Part shown: in pieces, positions 49,900 through 62,200 of the stretch
Layout: each line of letters begins with the position of its first letter
Numbering within the stretch: the first letter of the stretch is position 1
NCBI GenBank assembly: GCA_026826555.1
Contig: JAKSZT010054581.1
Span: 836,902-900,901 of the forward strand
From: Tolypeutes matacus
Taxonomy: Eukaryota; Chordata; Mammalia; Cingulata; Chlamyphoridae
DNA length: 64,000 bases
Reading direction: 5' to 3'
Made by a program: the position numbers and the translations under genes
Notes under the pieces: generated by a model
What the model saw: only the letters and a program-made list of their open reading frames with translations
Told to the model about the DNA's origin: nothing
Database searches by the model: none

Positions 49900-50335
49900 C
49901 CATCTGGGACTCTGGCTGGAAGTCAGCCAGGTATGTATGTGTGTCCCCTGGTTTGGTGAGCATGTGAATGCATGTATGCATATCATGAGGGATTGGGATA
50001 GAGCAGTTGGACACCTGTTTTTAAACAATCCTTCACTTACTTTGTATTCTTTCAATTATTAACAAAAATTCATTAACTAGATATTTATTTATTTATTATT
50101 ATATTTATAGTTATAATTTATATTATTTATATTTATATTATTTATATTATTTCATCCATCTGGGTCTCTGGTGGGAGGTGGGCCAAGTATGTCAGTGAGT
50201 TCCCCAGTTTGGTGAGCCTATATCCATATGTATGTATATCATGAAGGATTATGATGCAGCAGTTGGACCTCTGTTTATAGACAATCTTTTGACTACTTTA
50301 TATTCACCCCGTTATTAACAGAAGTCTAATAAAGT
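49900..50335 (+). repeat. Two-copy direct repeat, about 256-bp offset
   Basis: The block starting 'catctggg-ctctgg-ggga' (49901) and continuing 'tttggtgagc', 'tatcatga-ggatt', 'gcagttggac-ctgttt' and 'ttattaaca' recurs from 50157. An AT-rich stretch (50085-50150) lies between. It may be parts of a repeated LTR or 3' UTR; family unknown. Confidence 0.75.
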
Positions 50336-50706
50336 AAATAAGTATATGTCTGTGTATTGTTTTCTTATGCTTGAGTTAATTAAGTCATCAATCTATTACA
50401 TATATATATATATAGCAAAGCATTAGCAAAGCATTTATCTACCAGAACAATGACCTCTTGGCAGCTCCATTCTGAGTTTGGCAGTTATGCATCAGAGTCA
50501 CTTTTAAAACAAATGTCCTTGATTTTTAGCTGTGCCTCTGCAGAGTATTTCCTTCAGGCAGGCACATTCAGAGGTCTTTTTGGTCCTGATGTTGGATTGG
50601 GGGATTCAAATCCCTGGCTGAGGCCTGCTCTCATGAAGGCACAAAGATTTGGGGTATCCTGTGGTTGCTCAGAGCACAGCTGACCAACCCCTGCCCCTCA
50701 CCCCAG

Positions 50707-50877
50707 TGCTGCAGATCCCAGACAGCATGAATTTGTACTATGCTATGCATCCTTCACCCAAATATCATTTTCTTCTTATTAAGTGGACCACACCCATGGA
50801 TGACAAGGTCAAGAACAGAGCTATCTCAGCACTTCTGGGGAAGAAGCAGAAGGGACTCAGCTTTCAAAGGGGAAATT
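50707..50877 (+). pseudogene. RALGDS-like last exon, Ras-association domain end and C-terminus
   Basis: Acceptor 'cccctcaccccag' precedes LQIPDSMNLYYAMHPSPKYH, then FLLIKW, KVKNRAISALL and KKQKGLSFQRG. This follows the IPENANVFYAMNS...YDFVLKKR...KQKGL order of RALGDS. At the position where the family ends (KGIF-stop) the bases 'ggaaattctcac' have lost the stop, so the frame runs on for about 50 codons. Confidence 0.8.
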
Positions 50878-50879
50878 CT

Positions 50880-51476
50880 CACTGTCCCCTTGTGCCCACC
50901 AGCCTCAGGGTCCCCCTTCCCAGGTCTGCCTGGCCAAGTAGTTTTGCTGATCCCAACCACAGTGGGCAAGACCAGGCAGGCACTTCCTTCTGCACCAACC
51001 AGTCTGGACCACCCCCAGACTCCACTTAAAACCCTGAACCTCTCTTGTTGCCCTGCATGACTCTGCCCTTTGAAAGGTTGTCCTGGGCTCCTGTGACCAG
51101 TCACTCCCTTAGGGGACCACTGAGGTTCTCACCTGGATCCCTTGGATGTCATCAATGACATTCCAGTGTTCCCAGTGCAGCCTCACCTCATGCTAGCCTT
51201 TTTCAGGTTTGAGGGAGTTTCTGCCCTCTCCCACCTGTGTCCCCCCACTCCCCCACTCCTAGGTAGTGGATGGAGAGACCCCCCCTCACCAAGCCCACTC
51301 TTCACTGAGTGAGTGAGGAGGGGCCCAGCTGGGTCCCAGTTTTCTCAAATCTCATGCCACTGCAAGGGCCACACCCCACTGTTTCTGGGATTTTATGAGA
51401 CTATGTGAGACATGGTTAGTTGGAAGGAGATTTGGGGTGAGATTGGAAAACATTTGATTTTATGAATAAACAGCTA

Positions 51477-51513
<37 letters not shown>

Positions 51514-53330
51514 TACATATTGGGGAGGGGTAATATTTATTTATTATAAATAGTAAATGTTAGATGTGAATATTTTATTATTAAAGTCTTGTTTCAACTA
51601 CAGCCTCAGAGTTGATGATTGGTTCTTTCATTTATTATGTTAATTGAAATGATTTGAAGCCTCTCACACTGCTCATTCAAATAAGAAATCATGCAGAGTC
51701 ATCAGTTTATTTTAGAAGGGAGAAGTGAAAAGAGCCAGCCACCCTTCCCTGGCTTATTGAAGCAAACACAGAAATCCCTTTACACAGAGCAAATGTGTGT
51801 TTCAATATACCTAGAAGGAGCAGAGACCACCCATGGGGACTATTGAGATTTAGATATTGAAGGTACTTCCATTTGCAAGGACCACTTCCTGACTCCAGAC
51901 AGGGCAGTGGCTGCCTTTCTACCACTTTGGAAGGACATTTTTGGCTTTTTGGTTGAGGTTTCATTTAAGCACCAAATAGCAACTTGTAGTTTTCAAGGGC
52001 AAAAGTCTAGATTTACATTAGCACTTCTTACAGAAAAAAATTGGAACACAGCCTTCCAGTGTGGAAAGGAAAAGGACAGAAGAAGATTATTATCATGTGG
52101 TCCATTGGGAGCAGAACTTTGCATCCTCAGTCCCCTTCTAGGGCCCCATGGTCAAATCTTTACCTTAGATTTCATGCTTTGGGATTCTTATCCCTGACAC
52201 AAGAATTCCTTCCTTAGGAGGGGACTGAGGAGTTTGAGATGCAGCTTTTCAGGCTCCAGCTGGGCCTTGTTTCATAGACACTACTGCTCCCTATGAACTA
52301 GTGCTTCCTACTCTCTTGCCATTCCTTGGGCAATTTTTTTAACATAGAAAATCCCTAACAGGCCCTGACCTCTGTGTTGTGTGCCTGGTCTCCTCCTTGG
52401 TTGGGGCCTGAGACATGACCCCTGGGCTCTGAATGCCAAGACAAGAATACTTATTCCTTGTATGCAGAGACCCCACACACTGTTTCCTGTGGGTCAAGGT
52501 GAAGTCTTTGGCTGTGTGGTTTGAAGTCCACCATTTCAAGGATCCCCAGTTTACATTCTCAGTTGTGTTGCTACTGATTGTCCTCAAGAGGAGTTTGGTT
52601 CTGAGGCCTTAGAACTTGTAGCCCCCTGGGATGACTGAGTCCATTGTCCAAAATTTGTACTTTTCTTTTTCATTGGGGTGTCAGTAATTCCTGTGGGGAG
52701 GGGTTGATAGATAGGGCCTGAGGTGGAAAGGGAATGCCACCAGAACTGAGGACCACAGTCATACAGACACACCTCACCACAAATTAAATTCCTGAATGGC
52801 TTCCTGCTCCAGTGGTGATAGGCCCTGTCCTGAGCTATGTGTGCCCTCCCCTGCCTTCTACATTTTCAGGAGCTAAAGGTTTAAGCCTTGGCACAACACA
52901 GAGCCCTAGGACCCTGCACCAGCATCCTGTCTGCCCCAGCTGTGTGCTGTGGGGTCACTTCAGTCTCATTTATCAGGGAAGTAAAACACTATATTACATT
53001 TTAATTAGGAAATATATGTCTGAACTAATCCATATTCTCTGTAAATAACAGAGTTTATAGCTCTTTTCATTGAACAGGCCAAGAGTAAGGAAAATCTGGT
53101 AGTAATATCCACCACTGATGTCCAGATTGTGCTCTCTAAATACTATTTTCCATGAAAAGAGTAGAGGGAACCTAGGAGGTATGTGTGAGTCCAGGTCATG
53201 GCCAGGAAATGTGTGAGAGGAACCTGACAATCATGGCATACTGGAGAGCATGAAAAGCACCAAAGCCTTCAGGTGGAGTCAAACCATGAAATGAGCCAAC
53301 TGGAAGGTCTTCTGGCCAAATCTGGGACAA
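50880..53330. other. Unassigned, with a (TA)n(CA)n microsatellite at 51476-51512
   Basis: Apart from the microsatellite and some AT-rich sequence (51520-51660), I see no exon, RNA gene or nameable repeat. The 5' part may include the 3' UTR remnant of the RALGDS-like gene. Confidence 0.45.
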
Positions 53331-53334
53331 GTTT

Positions 53335-53796
53335 GGTATCATAATATCCAAAAAGTACAAGCAACTCAAATGCACATCCAATGATGAAGAGATAAAGAAA
53401 ATATGGTCTATCCATATAATGGGGTATTATCAGCCATAAGACGTAATGAAGTACAGATATATGCTGGAAGGTGAGGTACCTGAGGAACATTATGCTAAGT
53501 GAAAGAAGCCAGACACTGGAGGCTACTTATAGGATCCCATTTATATGAAGGATTCACAATAGGTAAATCCAGGCACAGAGAAGGTAGATGAGTGGTTGCT
53601 AGGGGCTGGGTAGAGGATGGTTGGGGGGAAGGGACTGCTATTGGGCCCAGGATTTCTTTTGGAGTTGATTAAAATATTCTGGGATTGGATAATGGTTATG
53701 GTTTTACAGCCTTATGAATATACTAAAAAGCACTGAGTATGGCACTTTAAAAGGCTGTAGTTATGGCATGTTAATTATAGCTCAATAAAAAAAAAA
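53335..53796 (+). mobile_element. Old L1M 3' end
   Basis: 'caactcaaatgcacatccaatgatg', 'tggtctatccatataatggg', 'ctaagtgaaagaagccagac' and 'attatagctcaataaaaaaa' form the standard 3' terminus of mammalian L1M elements, ending in a short A tail. Confidence 0.85.
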
Positions 53797-53799
53797 GTT

Positions 53800-56485
53800 A
53801 AGTCAATACTGGATGTCCATAATATTGTTTGCCTTTAGTGGGGCCTGGATAGCTTGTGAAATAGACAAACACCTGCACATTCACTGATGGTCTTAAGAAA
53901 GCCTCAGGGGCTTTCAGAGATTAGAGGAATAGGGGGTGGTCAGGTGAGTTGCTGCATCCCTAGTTCTGGTTTTTTCCCTTCACCAAATGTGTCCCCATCC
54001 CCCACCCCACCTGGGCTGGCCTCCTGGAAATGGCATCACCTCTCTTGTACTTTGTGGGGACCTCAGAGAGTCTTCTCATTACCCTGAGCTTCTATACAAG
54101 GTGTTTGATGTCGTGAGTCTGACACAGGTAAGAAAAAATCATTGTGGGAGCTTGTAAAACAGCAGGGTGGTGACACTGCTCAAGCACTACTGTACTGGTT
54201 GGTAGACTGCCATGGCCTTGAGTCTCTCAAGTATTACCCTAGACTTCCTAGTCCTTTTTTAGTGGCCCCAGGACAGCCCTATGATCTGGCACTTAAAGGG
54301 TTTATGCTTCATGGCAGGGACCTCAGGACCCCAATGAAGACTGGTTTTCCTTCTCTTGACCAAACTGCAAGCCTAGCTTCTCAGGTGCCCCTCCCCACTC
54401 CCACTGCTGTCCTGACACCTCAAAGCTAAACTTGTAGCTGTGGGACTGCAGAGAAAAGCCACCCAGAATGCAGGAAAACAAAGGAAAAAAGACACTCTCC
54501 GACCCTAACATTTCTAAATCTCACACTCATCCCTGATCTTCCCCTCCACACTGCCCCTCATTCATGCTTTAGGTTGAGAGACACCTAATCAGGTAGTTCC
54601 TTCTCTGCTGCTTCCTCTCCTCCAGCTTTCCAGATCTCCAGGTGCCTCATCACTGTTGAGGAAACCCCTCCCACCAAGGGGTTCTCATGGCAGCAGCCTC
54701 AGTAAATCCCTCACTCCAGGCATGACCACCCCCTCCAGTCTTCCTGGGATTTGTGCTCACCCACCCACAGCCCTTCCAGAGTAAGCTGGCCTATGCATCA
54801 CAGGAGTTTGTTCTTTCTGTTCCCTACCAGAATAATAATGAATAAAGTAATCCTTGCCTTTTGGATATTGTCTAGTGCAAGTTTTATTTTGACAGCCCCC
54901 TGCTCCACTCTAGGGCCTGCGTCTATGATGATTGGTTAAGATTAAATATGCTATCACCCAAATATAAGATAGTTTATACACACACTCATATAGGAAAAGT
55001 GAGAATGGACTGAGAATGGAGTCGGGCTTGCAAAAAGCTTATTTTAGAGAATAAATTTCATTATTGCTATCTTAAAGTAAACCTTTTCTTTCATTTGACC
55101 TTATGAACTCTGTGAATAAATATTTGGACAGCACTGCACATTTACAAATTAATTTTTCAAAGCTGTTTCCACAGACTCCACTTGTTCCTAACAAAGACTG
55201 AAGTCTAGATTTTCTTTCCCATTTTACAAGTGAAAAAACATGAGGCCCAGGGAAGGGAAGAGACAAGTCAGAGTCACTCAGCAGAGGAAAAGAAGAGCTG
55301 CTTCAGGAATGTGGGCTTCTAAGCTCCAAGCTCCAATTTCTCCCAGGCAAGTGTGAAGAAGTGTGTGACTCCCAGGCAAGTGTGGCTAAATGAATCTGAA
55401 TTTAGTGTAGATTACTTCCTTCCTTACCATTCATGCTTCTATCCCATGTTAAAAGAAGCAAAGGTATTTCAAGTTACTGTGGGGCCCTGAAGAATGAATG
55501 AACCTAGTGGCCACATCAGGAAGTCACAGTTGGCCAGAATTAATAGATGTAGGCTTCAGGGAGCTAATTGGAACCAGGTAGCCCCATCAAGACAGTCCTT
55601 TGGCTGACAGGGTAAAGCATGACCATGTGGCCCTAGAGCTCCCTCAGCCAGCCAAGGTATCCTGGGGTTTATGGGTAGTTTTTTGCAGAAGGGTCCCAGG
55701 AGAAGGGCCCTATGTGGCCAAGAAAGGGAGTGAAGATAACATAGGAGAGGAGCTTTCCATGAGCAGATGGAAGAAAAAGCACTGTATGTGTGTTGGAGGT
55801 GGATTCAGTGGTCTATGGGGTGGACTCAGCCACGGATGTCCTGAGACTTTTCAAGGGGTTCAGGAAGAAACAATGACCATTTCAACTAATAAAATATTTG
55901 CATGTGATGCTTTCAAGCACATGTAGGAAGGACATTTCAAATGACCACAGTCTGCAAGCTGAAGTGATGAGGGAGCAGAACCTAGGAGTAAGCTAAAAAA
56001 GCCAGTCAACATGGAGTGAGTAGAGCTGAGGCCCAGGGAGAAAAGGCACAGAGTGACAGGGAGGAGAAGGTTGGGACTGGGAGTGTGGAAAGAGGAGGTG
56101 AGCTGGTATCCACGGGAGACAGAGAAAGAGAGTAGCCAGGCACCAGGCCCCTCATCCAACTGTCATCTACTCTATTCTTACCCCATAGCTCTGGGAACTA
56201 GTTTTCCTGGGCCCCTGCTTCTTACAACCCAATTACTGAGCTTTCAGAACTTGGTCATGGAAGTGGTGGCAATGGGGTTTGAACAAGCTGAATCCAAGTT
56301 TTCTAAATTTACAAAAGCAGGATGGCAAAGGTTAGCAGCAGGAAGAGTTTACAGTCAGTTGTCAATAACGATGCTGCAATTTCAATGCTCTGTGATGGCT
56401 GAGGAAGGCAGAATCTTACCTTTACCCTGCTTTTGGCACCCAAGACCTTTTCATGGGTTCATGAGGGATTTTAAATAGTCAGACA
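53800..56485. other. Unassigned, with a possible MIR at about 55195-55345
   Basis: 'tcccattttacaagtgaaaa' and 'gaggcccagggaagggaag' near 55220 resemble a minus-strand MIR core. Otherwise no exon with splice sites, RNA gene or known repeat was recognised. Confidence 0.4.
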
Positions 56486-56487
56486 TT

Positions 56488-56575
56488 GAGTGGGTGTATC
56501 TCGGTGGGTGACCACCTGTTTCACATAAATAGGTCCCAGGTTCAACCCCTGGTAAATGCTTAAAAATAAAGAATT
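56488..56575 (+). mobile_element. tRNA-derived SINE head
   Basis: A box-like TATCTCGGTGGG (56497) and a B box GGTTCAACCCC (56539-56549) sit at tRNA-like spacing, followed by an AAAATAAA-type tail (56561). The anticodon arm is degenerate and there is no acceptor-stem pairing, so it is a SINE, not a tRNA gene. It resembles xenarthran tRNA-Ala-type SINEs by recall. Confidence 0.75.
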
Positions 56576-58130
56576 TTGTAAGTGATGGCATCCCTACATG
56601 AAAGGAGCAGTCCAGGCCTCATGGCCTAGTAGCTGTGTTTGTGTGAATGGAGAATGTTTTTAAGACTAATTAAGAAGGAGAAAGAGAAATCACTGGTGTG
56701 ATGGTAATATGCTCTATTTGATAAGCATTTTAATAGTATTTTTGACAAATATCAGTGAAACATAAGAATTTATGATGAATGTTTTTAGCTCTGAAATTTT
56801 CCTAAAAATTAAATGACCCATGCTCAAATAATTAACTAACCTGTGTAGTAATGAAGACTATGAAGACTAATGGTGTATGCAACTTAATTTGAAAAGCAAA
56901 TTATTTAAAAAAACCCACAAAGATACAAAGTGGTTTGAGTGGATAGAAAGAAAGATAAGTCAATAAAAAATTATAGCAAAATGTTTATTGTTTAATATTA
57001 CCCAAAATGATGGATATGTAGATGTTTGCTATGTAGATGTTTGCTATACAATGAACTAATCTTGAGTATAAGATTCTTTTTTCTTTATGAAATGAAATGT
57101 AAAAAATTCATAATACAATTCCTACTGAATTTTTGAGTGAATGCAATCAAAATTTCATACTGTACTCTTTTAAAGTATCTAAAATGATAATCCTATATAA
57201 CAAAAACACATAGATTAAAGCACATTTTTTCAAAAAACTGTAACAAGTTTAATTTCTTTTTATCATCTAAAGGGACAATTATTTCTAATTTCATATTAAT
57301 AGTATTTTAAATGATGGAAACACATTAAGATCAAAAGGAATACAGCATGTAATATTGCAATTAATAAAAGATTTTTAAAGAACACTTCTCCAAAAAACAC
57401 ATAATTTTCTGTCAAAATTGTGATTTGAAAGTGTTCTATAGTACTAGATAACAGATTAAGATAATGTATATATGAGATAGAATCTAGGAAAAGATGAGAA
57501 AATAATGCTATTTTTAAAATTTGATGTAAATATTAAATATTCCAAATATTAGCTTTGTTACTGTATAGATGTGTATTACTTTTTTTTTCCAGATTTCACA
57601 TACCCTAATTGTTTGATAACCTACATAATATTATAGATACAGAGAAACCATGCATGAAGGAAATAAACACAAAATAATAGGATATATATTTGAATGAATA
57701 TTTTTATTTATTGATATCATAATCACATGCATTTGTTAATTGTAAAAATATGTATTTATTCATCTCTGTATCTTTCTAATTATATAAACACTTATAAATA
57801 CTTTATATACATTATGGTTTTATAATTTTATTATTATTTTTATTGTTTTGTTATGTTACATAAAATAAAACATTTACCAGAATTGGGAGTTGCCAAGAGC
57901 AGAAACCCTTTACAAAAAAATTGCAAGGTCTTTTTGGAAGCTAAAAATTAGCCAAGCATGAGTAGAGACCAGAAAATGGAACATTTCTCATAAGCTGCAA
58001 TTAGAACAACAATGAATTAGAATATGGTCTCTGGTAAGGATAACCTGTTAAACATGGAACAGTTTACTGTAGTAAATGTATATATCTGTTCCATGCCTTG
58101 TAAAGCCTACCTGTGTATTGAAGTAATTAA
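56576..58130. other. AT-rich stretch without a recognised gene
   Basis: Strongly AT-rich with few open frames. A 17-18-bp unit containing 'atgtagatgtttgcta' is doubled at 57015-57050. I recognise nothing else. Confidence 0.5.
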
Positions 58131-58720
58131 ATATCATCTTATCATTGTAAATTTCCACTTTGGAATTCCCCACTTGCCTTTATAAGCCACTGTTATGCAC
58201 TCACCATTTTGAGGCTTTCATTTCTGACTTTCTGAGTTTGAGATTCCCTGCTGGTGGTGTTTCTCTTTAATTAAAAATATCGTTTTTATAATATCAGTTA
58301 TTACTTTCTTTTGACAAATTTGCCATCAGTTGTAGGATCCTGAGCAGACCAAGGATGATTTCTGTGTCTGGAGAGTCACCAGGCATGGTACACACAGGAC
58401 CCATTTGTCCACTACTCTCTCCCCTCGAGCAGAGAACTTGGGATGAATTTCTCCCATATAAAGATCTGAGTTTGTGAAATGAGTTGCTGTATGGTGTGTC
58501 ATGGCAGCACGGGCTCAGTCACAACAGAGATTCTCAGCAAATGGCCATTTGATTACACAGCCAAAAGGATCCAAAAAGCCAAGGAAGAGATCCAATTGTG
58601 GCTTGGGGAGGCCAATTGCTTGGTTGATGTTTGGTAGATGATGACTCCATACACTGCTTCATATCAGAAATGAGTGTCAGAAATGAGGGACCCTGTGCAG
58701 CTCAAGTGTTGAGTTTTATA
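58130..58720 (+). mobile_element. Possible ERV LTR 3' edge and leader
   Basis: 'gcctttataagccactgtta' (TATA-like) is followed by an attaaaa poly-A-like signal near 58272 and an end reading 'tcttttgaca' (58314). Then comes 'aatttgccatcagttgtagg', 'atcctgagcagaccaag', which has the layout of a primer site and leader. No clear tRNA match or gag frame follows, so the call rests on layout only. Confidence 0.35.
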
Positions 58721-60120
58721 TACCCCAGGGGGAAGGGGCCCAGTTACTGTGCCAAAAAAAAAAAAATGCATCAAGTAATTTTGTGTAGAGTTTCCAACCT
58801 GACAAGCAGCTGGAGCAGTTTGCTCACAGTCTGGGGTTCAAAGTAGAACCTGGCCATTGCAATCATGGGTAGCTTATGGGTAGCTTTTCTTCATATTTGA
58901 AACTTAATGTCTCTCCTGGGCTACAAAACAAAAACATAGCAAAATATCTCCATACATGCAATCAAGAGGGCAAAGAAGGGTAATAGGCAATAGCTGGGAG
59001 ATAGTTGCTGAGTGTTTCCATGACTTCACCAGAAGAGCTCTGCAAGGTTTATTGTTGGATTTTTTTTTGTTTGTTCCCAGAGTATACTTTTTGAGTTCCT
59101 GTTTATGTCTGTTGGGGTGAAAGGACATAGTACAGAGATTTTGGCACACCCTAAGACAGCTGTTTTGCAATTTTGGGGGCCCATATATATGTTTCATTTT
59201 GGAGCCTTTTACTCTCCTCAAAAATGCTCTAATGGCTGTTATCTCACTATAGGCCAAGTCTATATTTGTTTCTGAATAAATGAAACAAATAGTGAGTCTC
59301 ACTAAGGATATTTTGAGTTTGCAGTGGCTACTTGGGGGATATTTGAATTAACCAAGGACAACAATTTGAGGTGTGCACTTGAAAAAGAAGTTCCTGGTCT
59401 CCACCAAAGTAGTGGAGTGCATTCTTTGATTGGTATTCAGAAGATCTAAAATCTAAAATGATTCTAAAATAGTCTTTTAAAAAGATTCCTTATAGTATCT
59501 TGCTAGATGCTTACTATAGAAAATTGTTTTAATTTAATGAAATTGAATAATTTCTGACAAAATTGATTTAAACAGTAATTGAGTTTTGTATAAATTGTCA
59601 GCTAGTCCAAGATGTTTTTTGATACCTTAAATTCTTAGGCTTATGTTTAATCGAGCTTGCACATTATACAGGATATGGTTTAGTTGAGGGGAAAAAAAGA
59701 ATAGTACTGTCTTAAAGCAAAATCATTGGTTGTTGCAAAATTAAAAAGAAAAAAATGTAGAATAAAACCTGAATGAATAAGAAAGTTGTAAATGGTTTGC
59801 AGAGAAATAGTTTTATTTCCCATGGTCAAAGCTGGAAAATATATAATGGGGTTTTCTCTAAGATTTTTTAAAACAGTATGTTCATGCAAATTTGAAATTT
59901 GTTTTTCTCTCCCTTAAAATGACAATATTTTTCGAGGATTATTGTCTGCTCCTAGTAAGAGGTTGTAAGGAGTTTTATTTACCTTCTAAGTAATTGACCT
60001 AGAAGGCATTTATTCTGTGTCTTATCACCTTAAATCACTTACACTCTTGTGGTCCTTATGTTCACAGTTGTTTAACAGAATCAAGTCTTTTAAAATATCT
60101 GTGTTTCTAAAAAATCATAC
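58721..60120. other. Unassigned
   Basis: I see no convincing exon, RNA gene or nameable repeat. A minus-strand 132-codon frame (58904-59302) has no recognisable features. Confidence 0.4.
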
Positions 60121-60129
60121 TACCTCTAT

Positions 60130-61190
60130 AATGTTTTTTTTTGTGTGTGTGAATATGAATTAATTTTTTTTATATATTTTAAAAGATGCTTAGATTACAT
60201 AAATGATACACAAAAATTACAGGGATTCCTATGTTCCCCACCTCCACACCTCCCATAACTTCCCAAATAAACATTTTTCATTAGTGTGGCACATCACCTG
60301 CAATGGATGCACACATCCTGGGGCTTTGCCACTAAGCATGGACCAAAGTTCACATTGTAGACCACACTCTCCCCCACACACTTCTGCATGTTGTACGCTG
60401 ATGTAAAATGGCCTATATCTGTCATTGTAATGTCACTCAGGATAATTCCAAAGTCCCAAAAAGCCCCTGTATTACAACTGCTTTTCCCTCTCCCTGGCCT
60501 GAAAGCATCCAGTGGCCAAGGCTCCACCTCAATGTTGTAATTTCTTCCATTGCTTGAATCACAATATGTCTAAACAGAATACCAGCAAGTCCAATCTAGT
60601 CCATAGATCTTCCCCCAATCCTGAGGAGTCTGGGATGGTGATGTCCACTCCACCTCCAAGTGAGAGAGGATAAAATGGATGGGATTATCCTGCCTGCAGC
60701 TGCAGGCTCTCTCCATTCCCTGGGATTGCCATTGTCCACCATAATCTCCTTGCCAGGTGACTTAGGTAAGTCCACTGAGCTGTAGAGTAGGAGTTGCAGC
60801 TCCACCGAGATTCCAAGCATAGCTGGCACATGGGCAGGCCAGAGGCTCCAGTCTCTGGAAGCACACCTAAAAACTCCAGCCTCACATATAGGTTCAAATA
60901 GAAGGGACCGAGGGACCATGTGCAGGGAGGACTTATTTGAGTCCAATTCTGTCACTCTCAGGAGCATAGATTCCAAAGTATAGCCCACTGATAAGGAATC
61001 AATCTCTGGAGCTATCCCCCCTTATATAGGACCTGGGTGTCTCCAGAGCCCTCAGGAGCCCCTCTGTGTAGGGTGATATACACTTTGGTGTCTATGAGAT
61101 CCTACTGAGGTGTGTGTAAGCATTACCTCTGGGATGACCTCCCACCTCTCTTTGAAATCTCTTAGCCATATGGACTCATTTGTCTTTACC
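60130..61190 (-). mobile_element. L1 3' UTR fragment, reversed
   Basis: It starts with T-rich sequence (tail reversed) and then matches, in reverse, 39690 back to 38900 and 44980 back to 44400. It includes 'gtggcacatcacctgcaatgg', 'cacatcctggggctttgcca' and 'ctgggatggtgatgtccact'. Confidence 0.8.
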
Positions 61191-61499
61191 TTTTCCCCCT
61201 GAAGACATGGGTGCCAACAGAGACCAATAGCATATTTCAGTCTGCAATTGGATGCAGTGGCTAGAGCACTCCCAACTGTATAAAGGCAGTAGCTGCTGCT
61301 GCAATATAATTTGAAGTGTCAACTGATATGGTCAGGGGTCATACATTGTGGTTAATAGAGCACACAGTCAGTTTCTAATCTCAAGGAAAACCCAGCATAT
61401 GTCAGCTCACAGACTAACCTTTTATGAAATCATATTGCTCTCTCCTTAAAATATCCAAATCTTCCATTGTAATACTTTAAATCCAGCACTTCATTACCC

Positions 61500-62100
61500 C
61501 TGTCTGAAGATGATGGGCATCTAGATTTTGGAGTTATTTTACAGTTATCATACCCAGGACCAGACTTACAAAATAAAAAACCTTGATTAACCTAGTTTTG
61601 ATCTTATTTGTAGACATGATTTACCTTAAAATGAAACATAAATATGAGGCAGATTATGAACTAACTACTACAGTAGAAACAATTAATGGTCAAGTCCCTA
61701 GCAATCTGACTTAAAACCTTTAATTAGAGGCAGTTATTTAGATAAAGGGAAATCTGTTAATACTTATACTGACTGTAGATATGTATTTGGTGTAGTTATG
61801 AATTCAGAATTTTATGAAAATAAATGGGGATTGCTAAAGGCATTAGGATCAAATGAAAATGGTAAATAATTATCTGAACTAATAGATTCATTGTTATTAC
61901 TTAAAAAAGGGTAAAACAAAGAAAAATTGCTGTGGTACAAATGGAGGCTAATATTCACAAAACTGAGTGAGAATATATGAAAACTATATTTTAAAATGAA
62001 TATTGTCCCTCATAAGACATATCCAAATGAATTAGCTAATAGTTAGCAAAATGCTTCTGAATTTTAAAAAGAGAAGTAGTAGCAGCAGGGTTAGAAAAGA
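61500..62100 (+). pseudogene. ERV pol scrap, RNase H region
   Basis: The frame around 61745-61870 reads VNTYTDCRYVFGVVMNSEFY and then ENKWGLLKALGSNENGK. This fits the retroviral RNase H segment with its conserved Thr-Asp pair (TD), followed by the spacer before integrase. Stops occur throughout. It may belong to the same old provirus as the LTR-like edge at 58130, split by the L1 fragment at 60130-61190. Confidence 0.5.
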
Positions 62101-62200
62101 AATTCTAGGAATGGAACCTAGGAAGTGGTAGATAGTACCCTGGTTGCCACAGAGTCCCTAAAAGGAACTACATATGCATACTTCATGAAATTACTCATTG

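Larger units (their letters stand above)
45340..50880 (+). pseudogene. RALGDS: RALGDS-like gene relic (end of RasGEF domain, linker, Ras-association domain)
   Basis: RALGDS is a Ras effector: its RasGEF (CDC25) domain activates RalA/RalB and its C-terminal RA domain binds Ras-GTP. Five exon-like blocks follow the family order: GRMVNFDKRRK (45458-45490), VYQMVTELQQLQ...NEQFGAWF (45851-45971), YYLSCELEP (46154-46252), a serine-rich linker with LQLQCGTDFSNGD (about 46540-46760), VTSQERAPATIFKALEEHNL with KPEDYKTMQIIS (47949-48074), and IPDSMNLYYAMHPSPKYHFL...KKQKGL (50707-50877). Introns remain, so it is not a retrocopy. Decay: the first block's donor reads ATGAGC instead of GTGAGC, the second has a 1-nt frameshift, and the normal C-terminal stop is missing. 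The REM domain and most of the RasGEF domain are absent from the window. It could be a duplicated pseudogene or a remodelled RGL-type paralogue; pseudogene is favoured. Confidence 0.75.

Noticed and set aside
45340..50880. Functional RALGDS gene
   Set aside because: A missing splice donor, a frameshift, a lost stop and absent upstream exons argue for decay, although sequencing error cannot be fully excluded.
56488..56575. tRNA gene
   Set aside because: A and B boxes are present but stems do not pair and an A-rich tail follows, so it is a SINE.
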